This document shows, piece after piece, positions 14,327 through 22,044 of a stretch of DNA of 25,349 bases. Position 1 is the stretch's first letter. Every line of letters starts with the position of its first letter. Under the pieces are notes generated by a model. That model ran no database searches and was not told the origin of the DNA. It saw only the letters and a program-made list of their open reading frames with translations. This DNA is from JANLSO01 sp031362405 (lineage in GTDB: Bacteria > Actinomycetota > Thermoleophilia > Miltoncostaeales > Miltoncostaeaceae). The DNA lies in NCBI GenBank assembly GCA_031362405.1, contig JANLSO010000208.1, forward strand, positions 1 to 25,349, read 5' to 3'. The position numbers were made by a program, and so were the translations under genes.

Positions 14327-14365
14327 AAACCGTATATCTGGTGCCAGACACCAGATATACGGTTT
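14327..14365. repeat. 39-bp palindrome (17-bp perfect arms) with GGTGCC core
   Basis: AAACCGTATATCTGGTG (14327-14343), loop CCAGA, CACCAGATATACGGTTT (14349-14365). The centre GGTGCCAGACACC (14340-14352) resembles the centre of the palindrome at 24822-24860. It lies 41 nt past the stop of the LolA-like gene, so it may terminate it, and directly before a truncated Fic/Doc remnant. Could be a REP-type element. Confidence 0.9.
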
Positions 14366-14370
14366 GCCAA

Positions 14371-14556
14371 ATGGGGCCGCCTCCCGATGGCAACAAACGC
14401 TGCGCGTACCTCGCCCGTCGCGAGTTCGTGGAGCGCAACGGCCACGGATGGACCTCCGATTCCGTGCAGAAGACCGACGGCCTCGTGCGAACGATCGCAC
14501 GCGATCAGGTCAGCCTCGAGGAGATCGCCGACTGGGTGATGGAAAGGCTCCTGTAG
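14371..14556 (+). pseudogene. C-terminal remnant of a Fic/Doc-family gene
   Basis: About 61 residues remain. PPPDGNKRCAYLARREFVERNG matches the C-terminal half of the Fic/Doc motif HxFx(D/E)GNKR and the helix after it; the tail EEIADWVMERLL matches the usual last helix (AxWL). The catalytic His and the Phe of the motif are replaced (GPPPDGNKR), and everything upstream is missing: the sequence breaks at the 14327-14365 palindrome. Intact Doc/Fic proteins add phosphate or AMP to target proteins and often act as toxins. This fragment cannot be active. No antitoxin gene lies beside it. Confidence 0.75.
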
Positions 14557-14675
14557 GGCCTGACCGGGCACCAACGGCGAAGTCGGTTGCGTCGCCGGGG
14601 GAACTCGGCGAAGTACTGTGTCGGCCCGGAAGCACACACCTCCGAGCAGGCCCGCGTTGGCGCTCGTCGATCCGA

Positions 14676-14681
14676 TAGCGT
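14676..14681 (+). promoter_or_regulatory. -10 box for leaderless aldo/keto reductase mRNA
   Basis: TAGCGT ends 6 nt before the ATG at 14688; no Shine-Dalgarno in between. Confidence 0.4.
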
Positions 14682-14687
14682 CACCAG

Positions 14688-15677
14688 ATGAACTACCGCA
14701 GATTCGGCAGGACGGATTGGCAGGTCTCCGAGATCGGCTTCGGTGCCTGGGGCATCGGCGGCGGCGAATGGGGCGCCACGAACGATGACCAGAGCGTCCT
14801 CGCCCTTGAGCGAGCGATCGACCTGGGCGTGAACTTTCTCGACACCGCGTTCGATTACGGCGACGGCCACTCCGAGCGGATCGTCGGCTCCGTGGTACGC
14901 GCCAGCGGTAAGCGGTACGGCGAAGAGCTTCACGTCGCCACGAAGATCCCGCCGAAGAATCGCGCGTGGCCGTCGCGCCCGGGCAGTTCTTTGGATGAGG
15001 TCTTCCCGAGCGACTACATCCGCGAGTACGTCGACATCAGCCTCGCGAACCTGGGGCTGCCGCACATCGACCTGATGCAGTTCCACGTCTGGGACGACGC
15101 GTGGGCCGAGCGCGACGAGTGGAAGGAAACGATCCAGGACCTCACGCGTCAGGGCCTGGTGCGCCACTGGGGAATCAGCATCAACGACTTCCAGCCCGAG
15201 AACGCCATCGCCGCGCTTGAGACCGGGCTGATCAGCGCGGTGCAGGTGATTCACAACGTCTTCGAGCAGCAGCCGGAGGCTCGGCTGTTCCCGGTCTGCC
15301 AGGCGCTGGACATCGGTGTCATCGCGCGCGTGCCGTTGGATGAGGGTGCCCTGACCGGGACGCTGCGACCGGGTCACGAGTTCGCCGCCGACGATTGGCG
15401 CGCGGGCTACTTTCGCGCCGACCGGCTGGAACAACTCAACGGGCGTTTGGAGAAGCTCGAGGCCGCCACGGCGGGGCTCGACACAAGCGTCTCGAGCCTG
15501 GCCGAAACGGCCCTGCGCTACTGCCTGTCGCAACCGGCCGTGAGCACCGTCATCCCCGGTATGCGCAGCGCGTCACGCGTCGAGCAAAACGTTGCGGTCT
15601 CCGACGGCCGGCTGCTCAGCGACCGAGACCTCACGACGCTGCGCGACTTCGTCTGGGAGAAGAACTGGTACCAGTGA
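14688..15677 (+). CDS. Aldo/keto reductase
   Basis: 329 residues, (beta/alpha)8 barrel NAD(P)H-dependent oxidoreductase that reduces carbonyl compounds or oxidises alcohols. The catalytic tetrad is visible: Asp52 and Tyr57 in NFLDTAFDYGDGHSE, Lys86 in HVATKIPP, His133 in LMQFHVW. The opening MNYRRFGRTDWQVSEIGFGAW and the cofactor-binding end TVIPGMRSASRVEQNV (about 289-304) are typical of the YajO/IolS-like group. The physiological substrate is unknown. ATG at 14688 has no Shine-Dalgarno but a TAGCGT box 6 nt upstream. It converges with the broken AAA ATPase gene. Confidence 0.93.
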   Translation: MNYRRFGRTDWQVSEIGFGAWGIGGGEWGATNDDQSVLALERAIDLGVNFLDTAFDYGDGHSERIVGSVVRASGKRYGEELHVATKIPPKNRAWPSRPGSSLDEVFPSDYIREYVDISLANLGLPHIDLMQFHVWDDAWAERDEWKETIQDLTRQGLVRHWGISINDFQPENAIAALETGLISAVQVIHNVFEQQPEARLFPVCQALDIGVIARVPLDEGALTGTLRPGHEFAADDWRAGYFRADRLEQLNGRLEKLEAATAGLDTSVSSLAETALRYCLSQPAVSTVIPGMRSASRVEQNVAVSDGRLLSDRDLTTLRDFVWEKNWYQ

Positions 15678-15733
15678 GAAACGCTGCTGCAGGACTGCTC
15701 AGCCAGACCGCAGATCACGACGACCTCGACGAA

Positions 15734-16978
15734 TCACGACGCCTTCCAGAGCGCGCTCACGGGCAAGGCCCACAGACGATCGCCCAGAGGCAAAGTCTGG
15801 GCGCCGGTGTAGATCACGGCACCGATGACGAAACGATCCCCAAGGGCATCCCGGAGTTTGATGAGGCCCGCGTAGTCGTTCGACCGGATCGAGGCGCTGG
15901 CCTTGATTTCAATCGCGACCACTTCGCCGGATCGGCTCTCAAGGACAAGATCGACCTCGTCTCGGCCTCGTCGGTAGTGGTGAGGACGAGCTTCAGTCCG
16001 GGCCCACTCCGAGAGGCGCAGAATCTCCATCGCGACGAAGTTCTCGAGGATCTTGCCGGTGACCTGGTCATCTCCCGCAATCCGCTGCGTGTCGGCACCG
16101 GCCAAGTGAACGAGCAGGCCTGAGTCGACGACGTAGACCTTTGGCGCGTGGATCTCTCGACCGCCCAAGCCAGGTCGCCAGGCGGGCAGTAGCGTGATCA
16201 GGAAAACCGCTTCGAGAAGGCCGACATAGCTCTTGACGGTCTCGTAGGAGATGTCGAGCCGCCGTGCGACGTTCCGGTAGACGAGTTCGTTTGCCGCCTG
16301 GGCGGCGAGCAGCCTCAAAAGACGCGGCATCTCCCCCAGCTTCAGGGCGTCGGAGATCTCCCGAAGATCGTTCGTCAGCGTGTCGTCAACGTAGCCAGCG
16401 AACCACCGCTGCCGCCGAATGCCTTCAGGTCGGACGCGTGCCTCGGGGTAGCCACCGACGGCAACCAGAGACGCAAATGCGGAGCGCCCGACGGGAGCAT
16501 CGGTGATACCGGGAACGACCCCGGAAAAGAGAGCGTCGACGAGGTTTGCGGTCGACCCTTCGATCTCCGCCTGGGCAAGGGGCCACAACCGGATGGTCTC
16601 CATGCGGCCGGTCAGGGCGTCGCGTGTCCTCATCGAGGCAAAGAGGTTGGCGGATCCGGTGAGTAGGAATTGTCCGGGGCTTAGATCGAGGTCGACCCGC
16701 TGTTTAATGGCCAGCAGGAGATCCGGTGCCCGTTGGACTTCGTCGATGACGGTGGGGCCGACAAGGCCCGCCACGAAGCCGGTGGGGTCAGACTGCGCAA
16801 TCTGGCGCGTCGCCAGATCATCGAGGTTGACCACCGTCGCGGGATGATCGGTCTAAGCGATGTCGCGCGCAAGCGTGCTCTTTCCGACCTGGCGAGCGCC
16901 GACGATGGTTACCACCCTCGTGTCGGTGAGAGCATCGAGCACGAGGGACCGCGCGTTGCGACGGTAGATGCTGCTCAT
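15734..16978 (-). pseudogene. AAA/DUF4143 ATPase gene interrupted by one in-frame amber codon
   Basis: The full frame of 414 sense and stop positions starts at an ATG (16978, MSSIYRRNARSLVLDALTD). It carries Walker A GARQVGKST, then TAG at 16853-16855, and then continues in the same frame with TDHPATVVNLDDLATRQ. Walker B follows in PTVIDEVQRAP, then sensor-like LLTGSANLF, and the C-terminal DUF4143 nuclease-like domain (YVVDSGLLVHL; RDEVDLVLESRSGEVVAIEIK, a PD-(D/E)xK-like motif). Nothing else is damaged. A GTG at 16834 could restart translation, but that product would lack Walker A. These ATPases are standalone accessory genes of unclear role. Either a recent nonsense mutation or suppression/read-through. 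Confidence 0.85.
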
Positions 16979-17206
16979 CGATTCGTGATCAGATGCAGGC
17001 GCACGACTACTCGGTTTTGTGCATATGACGAATGTTGGCGTCGTTGGGCGGGGCAAGTGCTGATGGTTGAATGGCGAAGCTGAGCCGCGAAATCGCACTG
17101 GGAACCGCTGCGGCTCCGCCAGTCAGCCGTGCGCATATGCCCAAAGCCAGGCGTGCACTTGACGAAAGTCACTACTGGGAAGGCGACCGCGAACGGAAGC
17201 TACTTC

Positions 17207-18427
17207 TCAGCCCGTCGCGGGATCGGGGATGACGTCCAGGCGGCGAACGCTGCGCTGAACGCCTCGGCTTGCGGCAACGAGCAGAAACGCGCCGCCGAGA
17301 AGTAGCGCCGTGAGGCCGATCCCTGTGAGGCTCAGGAGGAAGCTGCCGAGCAGCAATCCGACGGCTGCTCCGACGCTACTCAGCCCGCCGAGCATTCCGA
17401 GGGCTCGCCCCCGCTCGGCGACGTCGGTCCGTGTTTGGAAGGCCAGATTCGCGACGGGGGTGATCGGCCCGCTCACGATTCCTGTGATGGCGGCAAGCGC
17501 GATCATTGCCCCCGCAGGTGGAAGCAGACCGATACCACCGATGCATATGCCGGTGGCGAGGAGCCCGACGCCCAGGGTGGCTCCGTGCGGCACGCGGTGG
17601 CCAAAGGCGGAGAACACGAGCGCCCCGACGATCCCTCCGGCGGCGAAGGTCGCAAGAACGATGCCCAGCGTCTGCGGCCGTCCGAGAGCCTGGAAGTGCG
17701 CCGGGAGGACCGTCTGTTCAAGTGGCGTCAGGGCGACGGCGAGCGCTGCCTCGATGAGGGCAAGGTCGCGAAGCACCCGGTCACGGGTGAGGATCCGAAA
17801 GCCGGAGCGCACCAGCTGAACGAATGGCATGGTTCTCACCGCCTCAGCATCTGGGCTCTGCCGCGGTCCGGCCGCGATGGCCGCAGAGGCCAGGAGAAAC
17901 GTGCCGGAGGTCAGCCAAAGGGCACTCTCCGGCCCGAACAGCCCGATGAAGGCGCCACCCAAAGCCGGACCAGCCAGGAAACCCGCGGATGTCACGGCCG
18001 CATGGATTCCGTTGGCGCGCTCTAAGCGCACACCCGCCTGCTGCGCGGCCACCGGCAACAGAGCGTCGCGGGCAATCACCGCGAGCGGGTCAAGAGCCGC
18101 GCCGACGACGCAGAGAATGATCAACGCGGGCAGGCTGAGCCCCCAGATCGCTCCGACGACGGGCACGGCGGCAACAGCAACGGCGCTCGCCAGATCCGAC
18201 ATCAAACTCGCCCTCACATGGCCGATGCGGTCGACGAGCGCACCGCCGAGCACAGCAGTCGCGATTACCGGAAGAGCGCCGGCCGCGGCAACGAGGCCGG
18301 CCGCCGACGCGCTACCCGTGACCTCCAAAACGAGCCACGGGATGGCGATTGCCGCGACGCCGTTTCCGACGATTGAAAGGCCATTTGCCGCGATCAGCGC
18401 GCGCAGCGCCCACGGGCCCGTCGTCAT
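17207..18427 (-). CDS. MFS transporter
   Basis: 406 residues with about 12 hydrophobic helices, of the EntS/MFS_3-like drug-efflux group. Seen: N-terminal WALRALIAANGLSIVGNGVAAIAIPWLVLEVTGSASAAGLVAAAG (6-50), the loop 2-3 motif GGALVDRIGHVRA (62-74; motif A form), and paired helices throughout. Substrate unknown. The ATG (18427) overlaps the stop of the DUF418 gene by 4 nt (ATGA), so they are coupled and probably both controlled by the divergent TetR repressor. Upstream the frame stays open across the DUF418 gene, but that is out-of-frame sequence. Confidence 0.9.
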   Translation of the reverse strand: MTTGPWALRALIAANGLSIVGNGVAAIAIPWLVLEVTGSASAAGLVAAAGALPVIATAVLGGALVDRIGHVRASLMSDLASAVAVAAVPVVGAIWGLSLPALIILCVVGAALDPLAVIARDALLPVAAQQAGVRLERANGIHAAVTSAGFLAGPALGGAFIGLFGPESALWLTSGTFLLASAAIAAGPRQSPDAEAVRTMPFVQLVRSGFRILTRDRVLRDLALIEAALAVALTPLEQTVLPAHFQALGRPQTLGIVLATFAAGGIVGALVFSAFGHRVPHGATLGVGLLATGICIGGIGLLPPAGAMIALAAITGIVSGPITPVANLAFQTRTDVAERGRALGMLGGLSSVGAAVGLLLGSFLLSLTGIGLTALLLGGAFLLVAASRGVQRSVRRLDVIPDPATG

Positions 18428-19602
18428 GCGTCGGACCCGGCGGGCGTCGGACGCCGCAACGCTTGAGGCCGCCAGTAGGTCACGCTGCGAAGGAGCCATT
18501 CGAGCGGGCCCTGCCGGTAGCGACGCAGCCACAACCGAGCGAGCACTTCGAGAGTCGCGTAGATCGCGAGGGCAACCGGCACGATCGCCAGCGGTCCGAT
18601 GTCGCCGATCAGGCCGAACCCGTAGCCGCAGAACAGAAACGACGCGATGACCGACTCGCCGATGTAGGCGCTCAGTGAGGAACTGCCACCCGGGGTGAGG
18701 CTCCGTTCGACCGGAAGCCACCAGCGGCGTTGACTCGCCACGATCACTCCCGCGACAACTCCGACGACGGCGATCGGGCCGCCCACATTCTCGAGAACCA
18801 GGCCGATTGCCGGCCCCCACCCGACCGTCCGCTCGTCGCCGGTGATGATCGCCAGGCCTGCGACGCCGCACAGACCGAAGCCGACGGGTGCGCAGATCCG
18901 AAATGCTCGGCGCGCAACGGCGAGGTGCCGCGCCGGGTTCGACAAAACGTCGCTGCGTCCGAGGACGATGCCGACACAGAAGGTGGCGGCGATGCTCAGC
19001 CAGTTGAGCACGCCGATCACCAGCAAGGCGACCGGCAGCATCTGGACCCGCTCGCGCGCCACCTCGAGGAACGACCCGTTCGCGTAAACCGCGGAGCTGG
19101 TGGTCGCCTCGGCGGGGCTCACCGCAACGGCGATCGCGATGAGCACCACGATGACGAGAGCCGCGGCGTAGAGCCATGCCGCGAGCTTCAGAAGGCGACG
19201 ATCCGACCAATGGCAGACCGCCAGAAGGGCGGTCCCGAGGAACGCGTAGGACACGAGGATGTCCCCGACGAAGAAGAACACCGCGTGCAGAACGCCCAAG
19301 ACAAGCAGCAGCAGCATCCGGCGCAGGTACCGCGGGGCGAACCTCTGGCCTGACTTGGAGCGGGACATGATCGCGACCCCGTAGCCGAAGAGAAGAGCGA
19401 AGACGAGGTACGACTTCAGCTGGAAGAACGTGATCCCGATCCAGCGGCCGATGAGATCCCCGGTGCTGGTGAAGTCGTTCCAGCCCTGGTGAGGGTCGGA
19501 TGCGATGAACTCGAGATTGACGATCAGGATTCCGAACAGCGCGAGCCCGCGCAGGGCGTCAACGAGCCCATGGCGGGCGGGCGGAGGGCTGGATATAGCC
19601 AC
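18424..19602 (-). CDS. DUF418 (YeiB-like) membrane protein
   Basis: 392 residues, about ten transmembrane helices. Family marks: N-terminal GLVDALRGLALFGILIVNLEF, then RYLRRMLLLLVLGVLHAVFFFVGDILVSYAF, and the C-terminal DUF418 domain with LSAYIGESVIASFLFCGYGFG, ending GPLEWLLRSVTYWR. Function of the family is unproven; it resembles acyltransferase-3-type membrane proteins. Start: GTG at 19602, because GGAGG lies 4 nt upstream (19611-19607). The upstream in-frame ATG at 19623 lies inside a predicted repressor site and has no Shine-Dalgarno. First gene of the DUF418-MFS operon. Confidence 0.88.
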   Translation of the reverse strand: MAISSPPPARHGLVDALRGLALFGILIVNLEFIASDPHQGWNDFTSTGDLIGRWIGITFFQLKSYLVFALLFGYGVAIMSRSKSGQRFAPRYLRRMLLLLVLGVLHAVFFFVGDILVSYAFLGTALLAVCHWSDRRLLKLAAWLYAAALVIVVLIAIAVAVSPAEATTSSAVYANGSFLEVARERVQMLPVALLVIGVLNWLSIAATFCVGIVLGRSDVLSNPARHLAVARRAFRICAPVGFGLCGVAGLAIITGDERTVGWGPAIGLVLENVGGPIAVVGVVAGVIVASQRRWWLPVERSLTPGGSSSLSAYIGESVIASFLFCGYGFGLIGDIGPLAIVPVALAIYATLEVLARLWLRRYRQGPLEWLLRSVTYWRPQALRRPTPAGSDA

Positions 19603-19617
19603 GAAGCCTCCAAAATG

Positions 19618-19657
19618 GAACATCGGTGTTCTGCTCAAAAACGGTACACTGATGTTC
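19618..19657. promoter_or_regulatory. Paired TetR-type operators between DUF418 and tetR genes
   Basis: Two 14-nt imperfect palindromes: GAACATCGGTGTTC (19618-19631) and GTACACTGATGTTC (19644-19657), the second being GAACATCAGTGTAC read on the other strand. Each has GAACA/TGTTC-like arms, and their centres are 26 bp apart. Together they also form a long inverted repeat (TGGAACATC...GATGTTCCA). The first lies just before the DUF418 Shine-Dalgarno; the second covers TACACT (19645-19650), a possible -10 box of the tetR gene. The position fits autoregulation and repression of the operon. Confidence 0.75.
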
Positions 19658-19661
19658 CACA

Positions 19662-20249
19662 TTGGACGGTAAAGGTCTGGCCAGAGAAGCTCCACGAACG
19701 GCCGCAGATCGCACGCGGCGGGCGATCATCGATGGCGCCACGGCGGTACTCGCCCACGATTCACGGGCCTCGCTCGGCGAAGTCGCTCGCGCCGCCGGTG
19801 TGGGCCGCACCACGCTGCATCGCTATTTCCCCGATCGCGCGGCGTTGATCCGTGCCCTGGCTGACGAAGCCTTCGTCGCCACACAGGCGGCGTTTGCCGC
19901 AAGCGCCCTTGACACCGGATCGGCGACCGAGGCCCTGACGCGACTCGTGCATGAGCTGATCGCGCTCGGAGATCGGTTCGTGTTCCTGCTTCGTGAGCCG
20001 ACCCTCGTCGACGATCCCGATGTCGCCGCGGGCGAGAAAGAGGCGACCGAGTCGATGAGGCGGCTGATCAAACGCGGCCAGGACTCGGGGGAGTTCACCT
20101 CACAGCTTCCTGCCGCGTGGGTCGCCGAGGCGGTCGGCGCGCTCGTCTATGGAAGCTGGCTTGCGGTCGAGGGCGGCACCGTTCCTCGAGCGTATGCGGC
20201 CCCCTTGGCGATCCGAACGCTCCTTCACGGGATCGCGGCGAAGGAGTGA
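19662..20249 (+). CDS. TetR/AcrR-family transcriptional repressor
   Basis: 195 residues. N-terminal helix-turn-helix domain: RTRRAIIDGATAVLAHDSRASLGEVARAAGVGRTTLHRYFPDRAALIRALADEAF (17-71), with recognition helix VGRTTLHRYF. The C-terminal ligand-binding domain (72-195) is helical and unassigned. The start is TTG at 19662 (MDGKGLAREAPRTAADRT); no Shine-Dalgarno, a possible -10 TACACT 11 nt upstream, so a leaderless or near-leaderless message is likely. It faces the DUF418-MFS operon across two matching operators and probably represses both directions. A GNAT gene follows 6 nt after its stop. Confidence 0.9.
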   Translation: MDGKGLAREAPRTAADRTRRAIIDGATAVLAHDSRASLGEVARAAGVGRTTLHRYFPDRAALIRALADEAFVATQAAFAASALDTGSATEALTRLVHELIALGDRFVFLLREPTLVDDPDVAAGEKEATESMRRLIKRGQDSGEFTSQLPAAWVAEAVGALVYGSWLAVEGGTVPRAYAAPLAIRTLLHGIAAKE

Positions 20250-20255
20250 CAGCAC

Positions 20256-20690
20256 GTGCGTGAGATTTGCCAGGTGTCCGACGACCACATCGATGAGCTC
20301 TTGCGGCTCTACCGTCAAACCTGGTGGGCAGCCAAGCGCCGCCGCGACGAGGTCGTCGCGATGCTCGCAGGCACCGATCTCGTCGTCGGGTATCTCGACG
20401 ACTCGAATCAGCTCGTTGCGTTCGCGCGCGTCGTGACCGACGGGATGTACTTCGCGGTGATCCTCGACGTGATCGTGTCGCAGGAGTTCCGCGGCACCGG
20501 GCTCGGTGAGAGGCTGATGAACGGGGTGCTCCGCCGGCCCGAGCTGACGCGGGTGAAGAGCCTTGAGCTGGTCTGCCAGCCAGATCTCGTCGCGTTCTAC
20601 GAGCGCTTCGGGTTTTCGACCCAGGTCGGCGCGTCGCTACTGATGCGTCGCACCACCGACCCACTGCTCACCCAGGCTCAGCCCAGGTAG
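20256..20690 (+). CDS. GNAT-family N-acetyltransferase
   Basis: 144 residues. The acetyl-CoA-binding motif A is clear: LDVIVSQEFRGTGLGERLMNGVL (70-92, R/Q-x-x-G-x-G/A pattern RGTGLG), followed by the motif B region LELVCQPDLVAFYERFGFS. The N-terminal part HIDELLRLYRQTWWAAKRRRDEV and GYLDDSNQLVAFARVVTDG is typical of small-molecule GNATs. Acceptor unknown. GTG start at 20256 with AAGGAG (20241-20246) 9 nt upstream, overlapping the end of tetR, so it is likely cotranscribed with tetR and might belong to the same resistance-type module. Its end overlaps the convergent PPOX pseudogene by 13 nt. Confidence 0.9.
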   Translation: MREICQVSDDHIDELLRLYRQTWWAAKRRRDEVVAMLAGTDLVVGYLDDSNQLVAFARVVTDGMYFAVILDVIVSQEFRGTGLGERLMNGVLRRPELTRVKSLELVCQPDLVAFYERFGFSTQVGASLLMRRTTDPLLTQAQPR

Positions 20691-21175
20691 GGCCGCGTGG
20701 CGTGGCTCGGCCCGTCGAACCACACGTCAGCTCCTCGAGGGGGCGGGACCTCCGGCATCCGGTTGATCATCTCGGGCGTGCTCAGTGCTATCTCGGGTGT
20801 CGAGGTGGACGAGTCCGACAGGTCGCTACGCATGAAGGCCTTCGCGCAGTGGAGGAAGATCGATCTGCTCGTTGTCGACGATCGTTGCCAGGATCGGTCG
20901 GTGACCCGTGACCAAACCGTCTGCGCGGCGATCGCCTGGGCGGTCGGAGGTGGCGATCGTCGCGTCGTCGAGCACGAACGTGAAGCCCGGCGGATCACGC
21001 TTCGGACACACGTCGCAGGCGCCATCGGCCGAAGGGTGGTCGATCGGGCAGGGGGTGAGGCCGCCAGCCAGTCGCGATCGATCTGATGAACGCGGCGGCG
21101 ATCTTTGGTTACCGCTCGGGCCCTGGGCGGCCCAAGCCGCTCTCGCGGCTCAGCGACAGAGGCGATGTGGTCCAT
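20678..21175 (-). pseudogene. Pyridoxamine 5'-phosphate oxidase-family (PPOX) pseudogene with two compensating frameshifts
   Basis: The frame from ATG 21175 to 20678 is open for 165 codons, but only its ends make sense: MDHIASVAEPRERLG...VHQIDRDWLAASP at the start and IFLHCAKAFMRSDL...TPEMINRMPEV at the end, the latter with the FMN-binding PPOX signature FHCAKA..RS. Between about 21060 and 20862 the homologous reading lies in another frame: GACDVCPKRDPPGFTFVLDD then IATSDRPGDRRADG, matching the family's DVSPRGDPPGF and PDRPGNRR. A GATC-type 4-nt duplication at about 20859-20866 (CAGATCGATCTTC) restores the first frame. About 40 residues after RRADG are also missing. Intact relatives are about 200-residue flavoproteins. 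Product surely inactive. Confidence 0.8.
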
Positions 21176-21212
21176 GTGCCGCCCCTATCGCAGGCGGAGC
21201 ACGTGCCTGTGC

Positions 21213-21218
21213 TACTTT
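21213..21218 (+). promoter_or_regulatory. -10 box for leaderless toxin-antitoxin mRNA
   Basis: TACTTT ends 7 nt before the antitoxin ATG at 21226. No Shine-Dalgarno in between. Confidence 0.4.
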
Positions 21219-21225
21219 GTGCGTC

Positions 21226-21501
21226 ATGGACCGGGTCGGGGTACGAGAGTTGCGACAGAACCTGAGCGTCTACCTGCGTCGCGTGACAGAGAACCAGGAG
21301 GTGCTCGAGGTCACCGACCGTGGTCAGCCCGTCGCCCTGTTGACGCCCTTGCCGATGTCAGACGACCCCATCCATCGACTCGAGGCGATGGGATTGATCA
21401 GTCGACGGGCGACGGCACATCCGAGCACGCTGCCTGATCCGGCTCCCCACCGTGGTGGACCGACCTTGACCGAGATCATCCTGGCCGATCGCGAGGCATG
21501 A
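21226..21501 (+). CDS. Phd/YefM-family antitoxin
   Basis: 91 residues. The N-terminal DNA-binding and dimerisation part MDRVGVRELRQNLSVYLRRVTENQEVLEVTDRGQPVALLTPL (1-42) is the Phd/YefM signature (VGVRELRQNLSxYL, VTxRGxPVAxL). The C-terminal 45 residues, Pro/Ala-rich and ending LTEIILADREA, would wrap the toxin. It neutralises the VapC-type PIN toxin encoded next, with which it overlaps by 4 nt (ATGA), and should repress its own promoter with the toxin as corepressor. No Shine-Dalgarno; TACTTT 7 nt upstream suggests a leaderless message. Confidence 0.92.
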   Translation: MDRVGVRELRQNLSVYLRRVTENQEVLEVTDRGQPVALLTPLPMSDDPIHRLEAMGLISRRATAHPSTLPDPAPHRGGPTLTEIILADREA

Positions 21502-21899
21502 GCGAGGCTCTCTATCTCGATGCGTCCGCTCTCGCAAAGCTTGTACTCGACGAGCCGGAGAGCCCGTCATTGCGGTCATTGGTCGGTCGGACCGATCGGC
21601 TCTTTATGAGCGTCGTTGGAGAGATCGAGACTCGTCGCGCGGTCATGCGCACGACGACGAACAGCCGCGCCCTCGGGGTCGCCCTTGATGACGCATTGGC
21701 ACGGGTGAATCTCGTTCCACTGACGGAACAGATCGCCGCAACCGCCGCACAGATCGGCCCACCAGTGCTACGAACGCTCGACGCCATCCACCTGGCGACC
21801 GCGCTCGCCATGGGCGTCGAGGTCGACGCCCTCGCCGTCTACGACCGACGACTCGCAAACGCCGCACTCGCGCGTGGACTCGTCGTCGTCGCACCGTGA
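21498..21899 (+). CDS. VapC-type PIN-domain toxin (ribonuclease)
   Basis: 133 residues, full-length PIN domain. Acidic metal-binding residues are in place: Asp8 in LYLDASALAKL, Glu42 in VVGEIETRRA, Asp95 in RTLDAIHLATAL, Asp116 in VYDRRLANAA. PIN toxins are Mg-dependent endoribonucleases that cut tRNA or rRNA when released from the antitoxin; the target here cannot be told. Translation is coupled to the antitoxin gene (ATGA). Pairing of a Phd-type antitoxin with a PIN toxin is a common mixed arrangement in actinobacteria. Confidence 0.93.
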   Translation: MSEALYLDASALAKLVLDEPESPSLRSLVGRTDRLFMSVVGEIETRRAVMRTTTNSRALGVALDDALARVNLVPLTEQIAATAAQIGPPVLRTLDAIHLATALAMGVEVDALAVYDRRLANAALARGLVVVAP

Positions 21900-21912
21900 T
21901 CGCGACGCGCGC

Positions 21913-22044
21913 TCAGTCATCACCTTTCGGTCTCCACGTGAGAATCAGCCCGACGAGGCCGACCACGGCGAGAGGCACGAAGAACAACGGATAGACGTTT
22001 GATGCACTCCTCGGGAACCTCGACCGTCCGTGACCACAACACAC
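21913..22044 (-). CDS. Possible 43-residue single-helix membrane protein
   Basis: The minus strand reads GTG at 22044 to TGA at 21913. The C-terminal 28 residues, NVYPLFFVPLAVVGLVGLILTWRPKGDD, form a convincing transmembrane helix with a short polar tail. The first 15 residues (CCGHGRSRFPRSAS) are not convincing and no Shine-Dalgarno is present, so the helix may be the end of a decayed gene whose earlier part lies in another frame. Family unknown. Confidence 0.3.
   Translation of the reverse strand: MCCGHGRSRFPRSASNVYPLFFVPLAVVGLVGLILTWRPKGDD

Noticed and set aside
18428..19210. Long N-terminal extension of the MFS protein
   Set aside because: It is an Arg-rich shadow of the DUF418 gene; the transporter starts at 18427 with an ATGA overlap.
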